A stretch of DNA of 64,000 bases from Ralstonia sp. SET104 (GCF_003851545.1 NZ_BHVX01000001.1:496001-560000); one strand, 5' to 3'; shown: positions 33,705 to 42,521, counted from the first letter of the stretch. Translations and numbers: made by a program. The notes: generated by a model from the letters alone, not told the origin.

Positions 33705-35114
33705 ATGCAGACCGCTTCAACTTCCGCCCCACAAGACGCCGCCCGGAAGGCCATGCTGTGGATCGTCTTTGCCGGCTTCTTCATGCAGGCGCTGGACACG
33801 ACGATCGTCAATACCGCGCTGCCATCGATGGCGCGCAGCCTGGGCGAAAAGCCGCTCGATCTGAAATCGGTGGTGGTGGCTTATACGCTGACCATGGCCA
33901 TGCTGACGCCGGCATCGGGATGGCTGGCAGACAAGTTCGGCACGCGGCGCGTCTATTTCAGCGCGATCCTGATCTTCGTTTTGGGCTCGGTGTTCTGCGC
34001 GATGGCGCACACGCTTGAGCAGTTGGTGATCGCGCGCGTGCTGCAGGGCATTGGGGGTTCCATGCTGTTGCCCATCGGCCGGCTGGCGATATTGCGCAAC
34101 ATCCCAGGCGAGCAGTACATCGCCGCATTGGCCTTCGTGTCGGTGGCCGGCCAGGTCGGCCCGCTTCTAGGCCCGGCGTTGGGCGGATGGCTGGTGCAGG
34201 ACGCTTCGTGGCACTGGATTTTCCTGATCAACGTGCCAGTGGGTTTCGTGGGTCTGTTCGCGGTACGGCGCTATCTGCCGCAGGACGCGGTGAGCGCGGT
34301 GGCGCCGTTCGACTGGGTGGGCTGCGGCCTGCTGTCGTTATGCATGGTGGCCTTTTCGCTGGCACTGGAAAACGGCGCGCATAGCCCGTGGAGCGCGGGG
34401 CTCATTGCCGTGAGCATCGTCAGCGCGCTGCTCTATATTCCGCACGCAAGGCGCCGCGCCGCGCCGTTGTTCCACCTTGCACTATTGCGCGAACCGAACT
34501 TCAGCGTTGGGCTGATCGGCAACCTGTTCTGCCGTATTGGTTCGGGCGCCGTGCCGTTTCTGCTGCCGTTGCTGTTTCAACTGCAGCTTGGGTATTCGCC
34601 GTTTCGTTCGGGGTTGCTGCTCTTGCCGATCGCCATTGCGGGCATGCTCGCCAAGCGCTGGGTCGTCCCCCTCGTGAACCGGTTTGGATACGACATGTTT
34701 CTGCAGATCAACACGTGGGTTGTCGGCATATCGATTGCCTCGTTTGCGGCCATGTCTCCGGGCTGGCCGTTGGTGCTGTCGATCCTGCAACTGTCGGTAT
34801 TCGGGTGGGCGAATTCGATGCAGTTCGCAGCCATGAACAGCATCACGCTCAAGGGTTTGTCGCACCAGGACGCTGGCGCGGGAAACAGCTTGTTCTCGAT
34901 GGTGCAGATGCTGGCAATTGGCCTGGGAGTCTCGATTGGGGGCGGGTTGGTCAGCCTGTTCTCGGTCAAGCTGGGTGTGGCTGCACCGGCGTACCGGCTG
35001 GCGTTCTTCACCATGGGCCTAGTGACTGTGCTGTCTGCGCTGATCTTCCGTCGGCTGGATGCCAAGCCGTTCCGAGCCAAAAACGTGGAGGCCGAGGCGG
35101 TGCAGGCGCGCTAG
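33705..35114 (+). CDS. MFS transporter, DHA2 (14-helix) drug efflux type
   Basis: It has 469 residues from ATG 33705, with AGGA 6 nt upstream; the frame extends back across the LysR promoter. Helix-1 motif LDTTIVNTALPSMARSLGE and motif C-like LLGPALGGWLVQ identify the DHA2 H+ antiporter group. About 13-14 hydrophobic segments are present. The paralogue at 45671-47113 shares the same landmarks. It is divergent from, and probably controlled by, the LysR regulator. Confidence 0.93.
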   Translation: MQTASTSAPQDAARKAMLWIVFAGFFMQALDTTIVNTALPSMARSLGEKPLDLKSVVVAYTLTMAMLTPASGWLADKFGTRRVYFSAILIFVLGSVFCAMAHTLEQLVIARVLQGIGGSMLLPIGRLAILRNIPGEQYIAALAFVSVAGQVGPLLGPALGGWLVQDASWHWIFLINVPVGFVGLFAVRRYLPQDAVSAVAPFDWVGCGLLSLCMVAFSLALENGAHSPWSAGLIAVSIVSALLYIPHARRRAAPLFHLALLREPNFSVGLIGNLFCRIGSGAVPFLLPLLFQLQLGYSPFRSGLLLLPIAIAGMLAKRWVVPLVNRFGYDMFLQINTWVVGISIASFAAMSPGWPLVLSILQLSVFGWANSMQFAAMNSITLKGLSHQDAGAGNSLFSMVQMLAIGLGVSIGGGLVSLFSVKLGVAAPAYRLAFFTMGLVTVLSALIFRRLDAKPFRAKNVEAEAVQAR

Positions 35115-35190
35115 GGATTGCTGCCCAGCGTGGAGCAGGTTCCGGTTCCAGCCCCACGCCAATCAGATGCCGCGCGAAAATGCCGGGGCA

Positions 35191-35622
35191 TCATCCGCGC
35201 ATGCGCAAAAGATCGGCGTACGAGACCAATTTGCGTTTTCCCGTTCCAAGCGTCTTGCGTTTTGAGGCGGGACGAGCGGGCTTGCTGCGCTCGAACTTGG
35301 CGGCCGCGCGTGCGTCTTCCTTCGCGTGGACGCTGGACGCCTTGGCTTCAGCCTTGACGCGTTCAGCTTCCAGTCGCGCGGCAACGCGTTCCTCGCGGGC
35401 AACTTCCTGAGCGGCCGAGAGGATTTCGGCCTTGAGTTGATCGCGTCGTTGCTTGGCGGCGGCCCGCGCGGCCTGGAGCTGTTCCTTCCGTTGCCGCAGC
35501 CAGTCTTTTCGATTCACCGGCGCGGGGCGGGCCTCTGGGGGCACGCTCATGCGCAAAGCCCGGCTGATGGTCACTTTCTCAGCGCGGATCTGGCGACGCG
35601 GATCGTGTTTCGCATCACTCAT
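35191..35622 (-). CDS. Charged coiled-coil protein, unknown
   Basis: It has 143 residues from ATG 35622; GTG 35634 and TTG 35631 are alternatives. It is very rich in Ala, Lys, Arg and Glu, with a long predicted helix (KEQLQAARAAAKQRRDQLKA through ARLEAERVKAEAKAS) and a basic C-terminus (KRKTLGTGKRKLVSYADLL). No signal or membrane segment. I recognise no family; a nucleic-acid-associated role is only a guess from charge. Confidence 0.6.
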   Translation of the reverse strand: MSDAKHDPRRQIRAEKVTISRALRMSVPPEARPAPVNRKDWLRQRKEQLQAARAAAKQRRDQLKAEILSAAQEVAREERVAARLEAERVKAEAKASSVHAKEDARAAAKFERSKPARPASKRKTLGTGKRKLVSYADLLRMRG

Positions 35623-35639
35623 GGTGCGCAACACTCCCC

Positions 35640-36092
35640 AGCGGCACCTCGGTGCAGCCGTGCATCAGCAGGAGATGGAAGGTCGTGGCGTTCATTGCGT
35701 CAACCGTACCATAGGGCTCCATGAATCGGAAACCGCCGGTACGCCCGGGCACTCGCCGGATGTCATCTCCATCATCCAGCGCCGCGCGGCCAGCGCGAAC
35801 ACCTACGCCAACCCGAGCGTAGTGCAGCACTGACGCCGCTGGTGCCCGCACAAGCGGTTGCGTTACTTCACAGGCATCAAGATCGGTGCGCCCTTGTTCT
35901 TGATGAAAAACACGATGAACTTGGCCGGCTGTGTCGCGCTGGCATTGCGCCCGACGGTATGCCCATCCAGGGGCTTTGTTTTCCGCCGCCTGCAATAACG
36001 TATGTGCGTGAATACGCAACCAAATTGCATCGCCATTGGCGCAAAATAGCGGTTTGGGCGTTTTTTGCGCCCTCGCACCCCATGGAGACGGT
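35640..36092. other. Gene-debris zone upstream of ilvE
   Basis: No intact gene is present. It holds the cupin stub at 35863-35970 and, on the minus strand around 35623-35722, a short frame with HGCTEVPLG that faintly recalls Asp/Glu racemase C-termini. The last about 100 bp should contain the ilvE promoter; GGAG at 36084-36087 is the ribosome site. Confidence 0.5.
35863..35970 (-). pseudogene. C-terminal stub of a cupin protein
   Basis: The minus-strand frame ending at 35863 reads DGHTVGRNASATQPAKFIVF then FIKNKGAPILMPVK. This matches the closing strands of small cupins (HTV.RNAS.T.PA.f..FFv...GAP...PV). Upstream of Leu the frame turns into unlike sequence (RYCRRRKTKP) with no metal-binding HxH motif. 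A truncated relic. Confidence 0.6.
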
Positions 36093-37193
36093 ATGAACAA
36101 CGTTGTCGAGTCGGCCCTTTCTATCGAGAAGCGCCCGAACCCTGTTCCGGCGGATGAGCGCGCGCGCCTGCTGGAAAACCCCGCTTTCGGCCGCGTGTTC
36201 ACCGACCACATGGCCACCATCCGCTACACCGAGGGCAAGGGCTGGCACGACGCCAAGATCGGCGCGCATGGCCCGATCCAGTGCGATCCGTCTACGCTGG
36301 TGCTGCACTACGCCCAGGAAATTTTCGAGGGCATGAAGGCCTACCGCCTGCCGGACGGCGGTGGTGCACTGTTCCGCCCGGACGCGAATGCGCGCCGGTT
36401 CCAGAATTCCGCCAAGCGTCTGGCCATGCCTGCCCTGCCGGAAGATCTGTTTCTGCAAGCCGTGCGCGAGCTGGTCAAGCTGGACCGCGACTGGATTCCG
36501 TCGGGCCAGGGCTCGGCGCTGTACCTGCGCCCGTTCATGATTGCCACCGAGGTGGTCCTGGGCGTGAAGCCGTCGGCTGAGTACCTGTTCTGCGTGATTG
36601 CCTGCCCGGTGGGCGCGTACTTCAAGGGCGACGCTTCGTCGGGCGTCACGATCTGGGTGTCGGACAACTACACGCGCGCCGCGCCCGGCGGCACCGGCGA
36701 GGCAAAGTGCGGCGGCAACTACGCCGCCAGCCTCGTCGCGCAGGCCGAGGCCACGCGAGAGGGCTGCGACCAGGTGGTCTTTCTCGATGCGGTGGAGCGC
36801 AAATGGATTGAAGAACTCGGCGGCATGAATGTGTTCTTCGTCTTTGACGACAACTCGCTGCAGACGCCGCCGCTCACCGGCACGATCTTGCCGGGCATCA
36901 CGCGCGATTCGCTGATCACCCTGGCGCGCGGCATGGGCCTGACCGTGCGCGAAGAGCCGTACTCCATCGACCAATGGCAAGCCGACGCTCAAAGCGGCCG
37001 CCTGCGCGAAGCCTTTGCCTGCGGCACGGCCGCCGTGGTCACGCCGATCGGCAAGGTCAAGGGTCACAAGCACAACTTCACCATCGGCAACGGCAGGGCA
37101 GGTGAGCTGACAACCAAGCTGAAGGCAGCGCTGGTTGAACTGCAGAACGGCCGCGCGCCGGATCCGCACAACTGGCTCGACCGCCTGTTCTGA
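36093..37193 (+). CDS. ilvE: Branched-chain amino-acid aminotransferase
   Basis: PLP enzyme that interconverts Leu/Ile/Val and their 2-oxoacids. It has 366 residues from ATG 36093, GGAG 5 nt upstream; an ATG at 36082 overlaps that site. The class-IV signature includes LHYAQEIFEGMKAYRLPDG, ALYLRPFMIATEVVLGVKPS, the Schiff-base Lys in GEAKCGGNYAAS and EELGGMNVFFV. It belongs to the longer (BCAT-2/eukaryote-like) branch. An alpha/beta hydrolase gene begins 7 bp later. Confidence 0.95.
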   Translation: MNNVVESALSIEKRPNPVPADERARLLENPAFGRVFTDHMATIRYTEGKGWHDAKIGAHGPIQCDPSTLVLHYAQEIFEGMKAYRLPDGGGALFRPDANARRFQNSAKRLAMPALPEDLFLQAVRELVKLDRDWIPSGQGSALYLRPFMIATEVVLGVKPSAEYLFCVIACPVGAYFKGDASSGVTIWVSDNYTRAAPGGTGEAKCGGNYAASLVAQAEATREGCDQVVFLDAVERKWIEELGGMNVFFVFDDNSLQTPPLTGTILPGITRDSLITLARGMGLTVREEPYSIDQWQADAQSGRLREAFACGTAAVVTPIGKVKGHKHNFTIGNGRAGELTTKLKAALVELQNGRAPDPHNWLDRLF

Positions 37194-37200
37194 GCCCGGG

Positions 37201-38013
37201 ATGGCTGAATCGCTTTCCCCGCTCTCCGTTGATGCTGCAGAGGTGTGGGTCACCACACCTGATGGCCGTCTCTATGCCAAGCAATGGGGCGGCCCGATGG
37301 ATGATGCCGCCAAGCCGCCTATCGTGCTGCTGCACGATTCGCTCGGCTGCGTTGAACTGTGGCGTGATTTTCCGCAGCGCCTGGCCCAGTCGACCGGGCA
37401 TGCGGTCATCGCTTACGACCGGCTCGGCTTTGGCCAATCCGATGCATTTCCGGGTCAGCTCGATCCGGGCTTCATCCAGCAGGAAGCGTATGGCGGTTTT
37501 GCCGCGCTGACCGAGCAGCTTGGCGTGGATCGCTTCATCGCTTTTGGCCACAGCGTGGGCGGTGGGATGGCGGTGTCGATTGCGGCAGCGTATCCGGGCC
37601 GCTGCGCGGGCTTGATCACCGAGGCGGCGCAGGCGTTTGTGGAAGAGCAGACGCGAGAAGGCATCCGTGTCGCCCGGAGGCAGTTTGCCGAGCCCGCCCA
37701 GATGAGCCGGCTGGAGCGGTACCACGGCACCAAGGCCCCATGGGTGCTGGATGCGTGGGTCAACACGTGGTTGTCTGCGGCGTTTGCGCAGTGGTGCCTG
37801 GACGATGCGCTGCTTGCGGTGCGCAGCCCCGTGCTGGCGCTGCATGGCACCGAAGACGAATACGGCTCGACCGCGCAGCCCGAGCGCATTGTCACGCTGG
37901 CTGGCGCACCCGCCACACTCAAGCTGGTACAGCGTTGCGGGCACGTGCCGCACCGGGAGCAGGAGACTGCCGTGCTTGATGCAGTCAACGCTTTCCTCAC
38001 CGCATCCATTTGA
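37201..38013 (+). CDS. Alpha/beta hydrolase
   Basis: It has 270 residues from ATG 37201, 7 bp after ilvE. The oxyanion region VLLHDSLGCVELWRDFP, nucleophile elbow GHSVGGG (Ser122), an acidic residue near LALHGTEDEYGS and His in CGHVPHREQ complete the triad. No signal peptide. Its position suggests cotranscription with ilvE, but the substrate is unknown. Confidence 0.9.
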   Translation: MAESLSPLSVDAAEVWVTTPDGRLYAKQWGGPMDDAAKPPIVLLHDSLGCVELWRDFPQRLAQSTGHAVIAYDRLGFGQSDAFPGQLDPGFIQQEAYGGFAALTEQLGVDRFIAFGHSVGGGMAVSIAAAYPGRCAGLITEAAQAFVEEQTREGIRVARRQFAEPAQMSRLERYHGTKAPWVLDAWVNTWLSAAFAQWCLDDALLAVRSPVLALHGTEDEYGSTAQPERIVTLAGAPATLKLVQRCGHVPHREQETAVLDAVNAFLTASI

Positions 38014-38096
38014 TCCGCATTGCCGGCCAGCGCCGTTCAGGTGCTGGCATCGACGCTTATTGCGAGCCTCGGTTCAGGTGCATCGCACCAAAATCG

Positions 38097-38121
38097 AACG
38101 ACCGTTTTTAAATCGGCCGTT
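38097..38121. promoter_or_regulatory. Candidate operator upstream of alkB
   Basis: AACGACCG (38097-38104), a 9-nt AT-rich centre, and CGGCCGTT (38114-38121) form a 7/8 inverted repeat in the 299-bp space before alkB. No regulator gene is adjacent. Confidence 0.35.
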
Positions 38122-38312
38122 TCAATCAACTGCTTTTTCCCCGCTGACAGAACGCTGCACAGCGGCGGCCTTGTTTGGAAGTTTGCCCCTAGCTTCGGGC
38201 GTTGGCCTCTTCTCCTCCCACGCCTATAACGCAGGTGTCGGGCATGACCCCGGCGGCGCACGCATGTGCGTACACAGCCAAGCCACCCAGCGGGGCAAAC
38301 AGGAGGAAGACA

Positions 38313-39476
38313 ATGGCAACACCCGGCATGGTCGCGTCCGTGGAGTGGACCGACGGCAAACGCTATCTCTGGATGCTCGGCGCGCTGACCATCACGCTGC
38401 CGATCATCGCAGCCGTTTCGGCGCTTGCGACGGGCTGGCATCCGCTCTGGTGGGCGGGGCCGTTCATCGTGTTCACGATCATCCCGCTACTCGATTACCT
38501 GATCGGGGACGACCGCGATAACCCGCCCGAGGAAGTCGTCCCGACGCTGGAAAAGCAACGCTACTACCGCCGCATCGTCTATCTGGCCACCACCGTGCTC
38601 TACGTGAGCTTTGCGGCGGCGATGTGGGTGCTGCGCACGTACGACCTTGCCTGGTACGACTACCTTGCGTTTGCGTTTTCAGTGGGCGTGGTGACGGGTA
38701 TCTCGATCAACACCGCGCACGAGCTGGGCCACAAGACCGATGGTTTCGAGCGCTGGTTGGCGAAGATCACGCTGGCGCCGGTGGCTTATGGCCACTTCTT
38801 TGTGGAGCACAACCGCGGCCACCACGTGCGCGTGGCCACGCCGGCCGACCCGGCAAGCGCGCGCTATGGCGAATCGTTCTGGTCGTTTCTGCCGCGCACC
38901 GTGGTGGGCAGCATCCAATCTGCCTGGGCACTGGAGAAGCGGCGGCTGGAGCTGCACGGCCATTCGGTCTGGTCCTGGCGTAACGACGTGCTCAACGCGT
39001 GGGCAATGACCGTGGTGCTATGGGGCGTGTGCATTGCGTTCGTCGGGCCCAAAGCCGTGCCGTTCCTGATCATCCAGGCCGTCTACGGCGCCTCGCTGCT
39101 GGAGGTGGTGAACTACCTGGAGCACTACGGGCTGTGCCGCCAGCAACTGCCCAGCGGCCGCTACGAGCGCTGCACGCCACAGCATTCGTGGAACAGCAAC
39201 CACGTGGTGACGAACCTGTTCCTGTACCAACTGCAACGACACGCCGATCACCATGCCAACCCGACGCGCTCGTTCCAGGCGCTGCGGCATTTCGAGCATT
39301 CCCCCCAACTGCCTGCCGGCTATGCGGCGATGATCCTGATCGCCTATGTGCCGCCGCTGTGGTTCCGTGTAATGAACCCGCGCGTGGTGGCGCATTACAA
39401 CGGCAACATGTCGTTGGCGAATATCAAGCCGTCGATCCGCGAGAAGGTGCTCGCACAGTATCCGGCGCGCGCCTGA
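38313..39476 (+). CDS. alkB: AlkB, alkane 1-monooxygenase (di-iron)
   Basis: Integral-membrane non-heme di-iron hydroxylase that oxidises the terminal carbon of medium-chain alkanes, needing rubredoxin and its reductase. It has 387 residues from ATG 38313 with AGGAGGA 5 nt upstream. The three His boxes are HELGH (about 136), HNRGHH (about 166) and HADHH (about 309); the extra NYLEHYGL box is intact. Six hydrophobic segments. No rubredoxin gene lies in the window, and no fused rubredoxin domain is present. Confidence 0.94.
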   Translation: MATPGMVASVEWTDGKRYLWMLGALTITLPIIAAVSALATGWHPLWWAGPFIVFTIIPLLDYLIGDDRDNPPEEVVPTLEKQRYYRRIVYLATTVLYVSFAAAMWVLRTYDLAWYDYLAFAFSVGVVTGISINTAHELGHKTDGFERWLAKITLAPVAYGHFFVEHNRGHHVRVATPADPASARYGESFWSFLPRTVVGSIQSAWALEKRRLELHGHSVWSWRNDVLNAWAMTVVLWGVCIAFVGPKAVPFLIIQAVYGASLLEVVNYLEHYGLCRQQLPSGRYERCTPQHSWNSNHVVTNLFLYQLQRHADHHANPTRSFQALRHFEHSPQLPAGYAAMILIAYVPPLWFRVMNPRVVAHYNGNMSLANIKPSIREKVLAQYPARA

Positions 39477-39535
39477 CCTGGCTTGGCCGCTCGCGGCGCA
39501 TGTGAAGCAGAGGTAGCGGGGGCGCCGTGGGGCTT

Positions 39536-39559
39536 CAGGGCGTCAAGGCGTCAGGGCGT
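39536..39559. repeat. 8-bp tandem repeat, three copies
   Basis: CAGGGCGT, CAAGGCGT, CAGGGCGT in tandem, in the 160-bp space between alkB and the next gene. Confidence 0.85.
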
Positions 39560-39636
39560 CTGGTTGGCACGGCACTTTGCGCCTATCCTTCGCAGCATTG
39601 CTCCAGCCGCCGCCCCGCGCGGGCGAGGAGGCCACC

Positions 39637-40161
39637 GTGACGATTCCCCCGTGCTGCCTTGCCCTGGCGCTGCTGCTGGCCGTGCCCGCTGTTCTTGCGC
39701 AGGACGACCTGCAAAACCGCGGTCACGATCCCTTCTTCCAGATTTCGTCTGGCGTTGCCAACTGCCCCGAGCCCGCCGGCCCGCGCATCAGCGAGGCTGA
39801 GTGGAAGCGCGATTCGCATCACCGCATCGAGCACGGCAACCACTGCTGGGTTGAGGGGCGCTGCCGTTTGCCCAACGCGTTTTCTTACGACGACGAAATT
39901 GCCGAGACGGCGAAGCGGCGCCTGCAGTGGATGTCGATCCACGTGCCCGGATGGCGCGATAAGACGAGCCTGTGGGTGACGGTCTGGCAGCGCTGGGTGC
40001 TCGTGCAGGGGTGCGTGGCGCCGGGGTATGCGTTTGCGCCGTTCATGGCGGCGCTGCGCGAGGTGCCGGATGTCGAGCGCTTCATCAACGAGACAACCGC
40101 ACACCCGGAGCGCGGCGTGCCCTACGCGCTGTTTCGCAAGGGCGCGGCCGCCAAGCCGTAA
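39637..40161 (+). CDS. Exported protein with a BON-like domain
   Basis: It has 174 residues from GTG 39637, with GAGGAGG 5 nt upstream. A signal peptide ends VPAVLAQ. The mature part has a Cys pair region (VANCPEP, GNHCWVEGRCRLPNA) and then a BON-type fold (AETAKRRLQWMSIHVPGWRD ... WVLVQGCVAPGY ... VPDVERFINET). It is probably a periplasmic binding or stress protein. The BON assignment rests on pattern only. Confidence 0.7.
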   Translation: MTIPPCCLALALLLAVPAVLAQDDLQNRGHDPFFQISSGVANCPEPAGPRISEAEWKRDSHHRIEHGNHCWVEGRCRLPNAFSYDDEIAETAKRRLQWMSIHVPGWRDKTSLWVTVWQRWVLVQGCVAPGYAFAPFMAALREVPDVERFINETTAHPERGVPYALFRKGAAAKP

Positions 40162-40186
40162 GCGTTGCGCCGAACGCGCGGTGGGT

Positions 40187-40765
40187 TCAGGGTTTGTGCT
40201 TCTGATACGTCCCGACGAGTTCCGCCTCTGCCAGCACATGGCCACGCATGGCGCGTTCCAGCTCGGCTTTGGTGGGGGCGCCAAGCTCCGGCAATTCCAC
40301 GTTCAGCGCATAGAGCTTGTGGTAGTAGCGGTGGCGCCCGATGGGTGGGCAGGGGCCGCCGTAGGCGGTGCGCTTCCAGTCGTTGTTGCCGGGGCGTGCG
40401 CCGGGCGGCAGCCCTTTGCGCGCGGCATCTTCGGCCAGCGCGGTCGTGCCGGCCGGGATGTTGTAGAGCACCCAGTGGACCCAGGTCATCTTCGGCGCTG
40501 CCGGGTCGGGTGCGTCCGGATCATCAATGATCAGGGCGAGGCTACGTGTACCGGCCGGCACGCCCGTCCATGCGAGCGGTGGCGATATATCGGCGCCTTC
40601 GCATGTGAGGTGCGCAGGCATTTCACCGCCGGGAGCAAAGGCCGGCGAGGTCAGGGTGAGCGTCATGGTGTTCCTCGCTTGAGCGGAGGCGGGCGAGCTG
40701 CACACAATCGCCAGCAATAACGTCAGCGCGCACGTTCTGCGCGTTCGACAACGCGTGGGCGACAT
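40187..40765 (-). CDS. YbhB/YbcL-type PEBP-like protein, exported
   Basis: It has 192 residues. A signal peptide (LLLAIVCSSPASAQA) leads to the PEBP core: SPAFAPGGEMPAHLTCEGAD, ISPPLAWTGVPAGTRSLAL, DPDAPDPAAPKMTWVHWVLY, YGGPCPPIGRHRYYHKLYAL. It is closer to the canonical E. coli YbhB layout than the relative at 16113. Ligand and role are unknown. It is convergent with the BON-like gene. Confidence 0.9.
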   Translation of the reverse strand: MSPTRCRTRRTCALTLLLAIVCSSPASAQARNTMTLTLTSPAFAPGGEMPAHLTCEGADISPPLAWTGVPAGTRSLALIIDDPDAPDPAAPKMTWVHWVLYNIPAGTTALAEDAARKGLPPGARPGNNDWKRTAYGGPCPPIGRHRYYHKLYALNVELPELGAPTKAELERAMRGHVLAEAELVGTYQKHKP

Positions 40766-40772
40766 GTGTGAA

Positions 40773-40837
40773 GTCCTGTTGGTCCTGTTGGTCCTATCGT
40801 CCTATCGGCCCTGTCAGCCCCATCGGTCCCACCGGCG
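40773..40837. repeat. Degenerate 8-9-bp tandem repeat
   Basis: GTCCTGTTG twice exactly (40773-40790), then decaying GTCCTATCG-type units to about 40837. On the minus strand one frame would read GPTGPTG, collagen-like, but there is no start codon and ribosome site. It lies just upstream of the PEBP gene start. Confidence 0.7.
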
Positions 40838-40949
40838 GGCGCACCGGTTGTGCAGGCCTTTCTGATTCCTTTCAAGCTAGTGCGCGACGGCAGTGCAGAC
40901 AAGCATCGCCGCCGTCGCATCAACGCACAGACGCGTACCGCTGCGCGCT

Positions 40950-41321
40950 TCAGGCAAACCACCCCAGCGCCAATGCCACCACCGCCGGCACCGTCTGCAC
41001 GAAGAGAATCCGCTTGTTGACCGTGATGGCGCCCCAGATGCCAGCCACCGCCACGCAGATCAGCCCGAACAATGCAAACGATGCGTTGACGGCGGGGTCC
41101 GGCGCTACCAGGCCGATCACCAGCGCCGCCACCAGAAAGCCGTTGTACAAGCCCTGGTTGGAAGCCATGGCCGCAGTCTCGGCGGCTTTCTCGGGCGTGA
41201 TGCGGAATACCTTGGGGCCGCGCGTCTTCCACAGCACCATTTCCAGCACGACGATGTAGACGTGGATCAGCAGCACGAGCAGATACACGAGCAGGGCGAG
41301 TGTTTTGATCATGGCGGTCAT
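40950..41321 (-). CDS. DUF1304 membrane protein
   Basis: It has 123 residues from ATG 41321; ATG 41312 or 41342 are possible. Four hydrophobic segments. The family pattern is clear: IHVYIVVLEMVLW, FRITPEKAAETAAMASNQGLYNGFLVAAL, then a closing helix pair. Function unknown. Confidence 0.85.
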   Translation of the reverse strand: MTAMIKTLALLVYLLVLLIHVYIVVLEMVLWKTRGPKVFRITPEKAAETAAMASNQGLYNGFLVAALVIGLVAPDPAVNASFALFGLICVAVAGIWGAITVNKRILFVQTVPAVVALALGWFA

Positions 41322-41385
41322 CGAAAGTGAGCTTGCCGCCATGATAGAGAGTTTGTGCCGGATGCCTGCCCCCGGTGAAGGGGGC

Positions 41386-41598
41386 TCAGAACGTGGTCAG
41401 CGCGCGGGCATCGCGAGCGCCTTCGCGGGCAATCAGGCCAATCTTCTCCAAGGCCAGCACGCGCCTGAGCACGGCGGGGCCGGGCAAGCCGAGTGGTTGC
41501 ACGCATTCCACAGAGCTGGCCTGGCACGCAGGCATGCAGGCCAGCCAATGTGTTCGAGTTTTGAGATATTGGCGTTTCAGTTCGCGTCGATCGGTCAT
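41386..41598 (-). CDS. Small putative regulator divergent from dienelactone hydrolase
   Basis: It has 70 residues (MTDRRELKRQYLKTRTHW...). Codon use is typical of the region. The C-terminal half, LGLPGPAVLRRVLALEKIGL then IAREGARDAR, looks like a helix-turn-helix with a short wing. The first 16 residues resemble the leader of GIY-YIG family proteins, but no GIY motif follows. It diverges from the hydrolase gene across twin palindromes. No strong ribosome site. Confidence 0.4.
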   Translation of the reverse strand: MTDRRELKRQYLKTRTHWLACMPACQASSVECVQPLGLPGPAVLRRVLALEKIGLIAREGARDARALTTF

Positions 41599-41651
41599 GG
41601 TCGGCCCTTGCGTGATGCGGTCGTGTCGAAGGCAAATGCTGATGGCGATTA

Positions 41652-41692
41652 TTACCCGGGTATAAATGGCATCTCAATAATACCCGGGTTAA
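41652..41692. promoter_or_regulatory. Twin ACCCGGGT palindromes
   Basis: Two 8-bp palindromes ACCCGGGT at 41654-41661 and 41682-41689, both with AT-rich flanks, centres exactly 28 bp apart. They lie between a minus-strand small ORF (start 41598) and the hydrolase (start 41805). They probably form the operator of a dimeric repressor; the two flanks mirror each other (TATTACCCGGGTATA and AATACCCGGGTTAA). Confidence 0.6.
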
Positions 41693-41804
41693 ATTGAATG
41701 AAAGGCGTGCGTCTGAGAGCGCTTCCTCGCTGGAGGCGCGGCTGCAAATTTCACCGCCGAGGGCTATGCTGTGCGCTTTCGTTTCACGCAGAGGAGCTTT
41801 TCGT

Positions 41805-42521
41805 ATGACTGCACCGCATGGATCCATGATCTCGTTCAAGCGCCCGGATGGGCAGGAACTCCAGGGCTATCTGGCCAAGCCGGCCAAGGCAGAGGGCGCG
41901 CCGGGGGTGGTTGTCATCCAGGAGTGGTGGGGCCTGAACGACCAGATTCGCGGCGTGGCTGACCGCCTGGCGCGCGCCGGTTACGTGGCACTGGTGCCCG
42001 ACCTTTACCGCGGCACCATGACGGTGGAAGAGGAGGAGGCCCACCACCTCATGAGCAACCTGAACTTTGGCGACGCGGCCACGCAGGATGTTCGCGGTGC
42101 CGTGCAATACCTGAAGCAAAGCTGCGACCGCGTGGGCGTGACGGGCTACTGCATGGGCGGCGCACTGACGCTGCTGGCGCTGTGCAACGTGCCCGAAGCC
42201 GCAGCCGGTGTGGTGTGGTACGGCTTCCCGCCGCTGGAATACATCGATGCCTCGAAGATCAAGGTGCCGGTGCAGGGCCATTGGGGCACGCAAGACAACG
42301 CCTTCAAGATCGAAACGGTCGATGCGCTGGAGAAGAAGCTGGTCGATGCCGGCGTGGACGTCGAGTTCCACCGTTATCTCGCGCATCACGCCTTTGCCAA
42401 CGAGACCGCCGTCGGCCCGAACCGTATCGCCATCACGCAGTACGACCCGGTGTGGGCCGAGCATGCGTGGGACCGGGCGCTGACGTTCTTCGGCCGCACG
42501 CTCTGGTCGCGTCAGGGGTAA
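41805..42521 (+). CDS. Dienelactone hydrolase family protein
   Basis: It has 238 residues from ATG 41805, GAGGAG 8 nt upstream. The triad is Cys in VTGYCMGGAL, Asp in WGTQDNAF and His in AHHAFAN. EWWGLNDQIRGVADRLARAG is the family N-terminal signature. Characterised relatives hydrolyse dienelactones from chloroaromatics, but most chromosomal homologues have unknown substrates. No aromatic-degradation genes are nearby. Confidence 0.92.
   Translation: MTAPHGSMISFKRPDGQELQGYLAKPAKAEGAPGVVVIQEWWGLNDQIRGVADRLARAGYVALVPDLYRGTMTVEEEEAHHLMSNLNFGDAATQDVRGAVQYLKQSCDRVGVTGYCMGGALTLLALCNVPEAAAGVVWYGFPPLEYIDASKIKVPVQGHWGTQDNAFKIETVDALEKKLVDAGVDVEFHRYLAHHAFANETAVGPNRIAITQYDPVWAEHAWDRALTFFGRTLWSRQG

Noticed and set aside
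35623-35722. HGCTEVPLG motif recalling Asp/Glu racemase
   Set aside because: Only nine residues match and the flanks do not; it could be chance. Mentioned only as part of the debris zone.
40766-40840. Collagen-like GPTGPTG peptide on the minus strand
   Set aside because: No start codon with ribosome site and the repeat decays within 65 bp; treated as a DNA tandem repeat.
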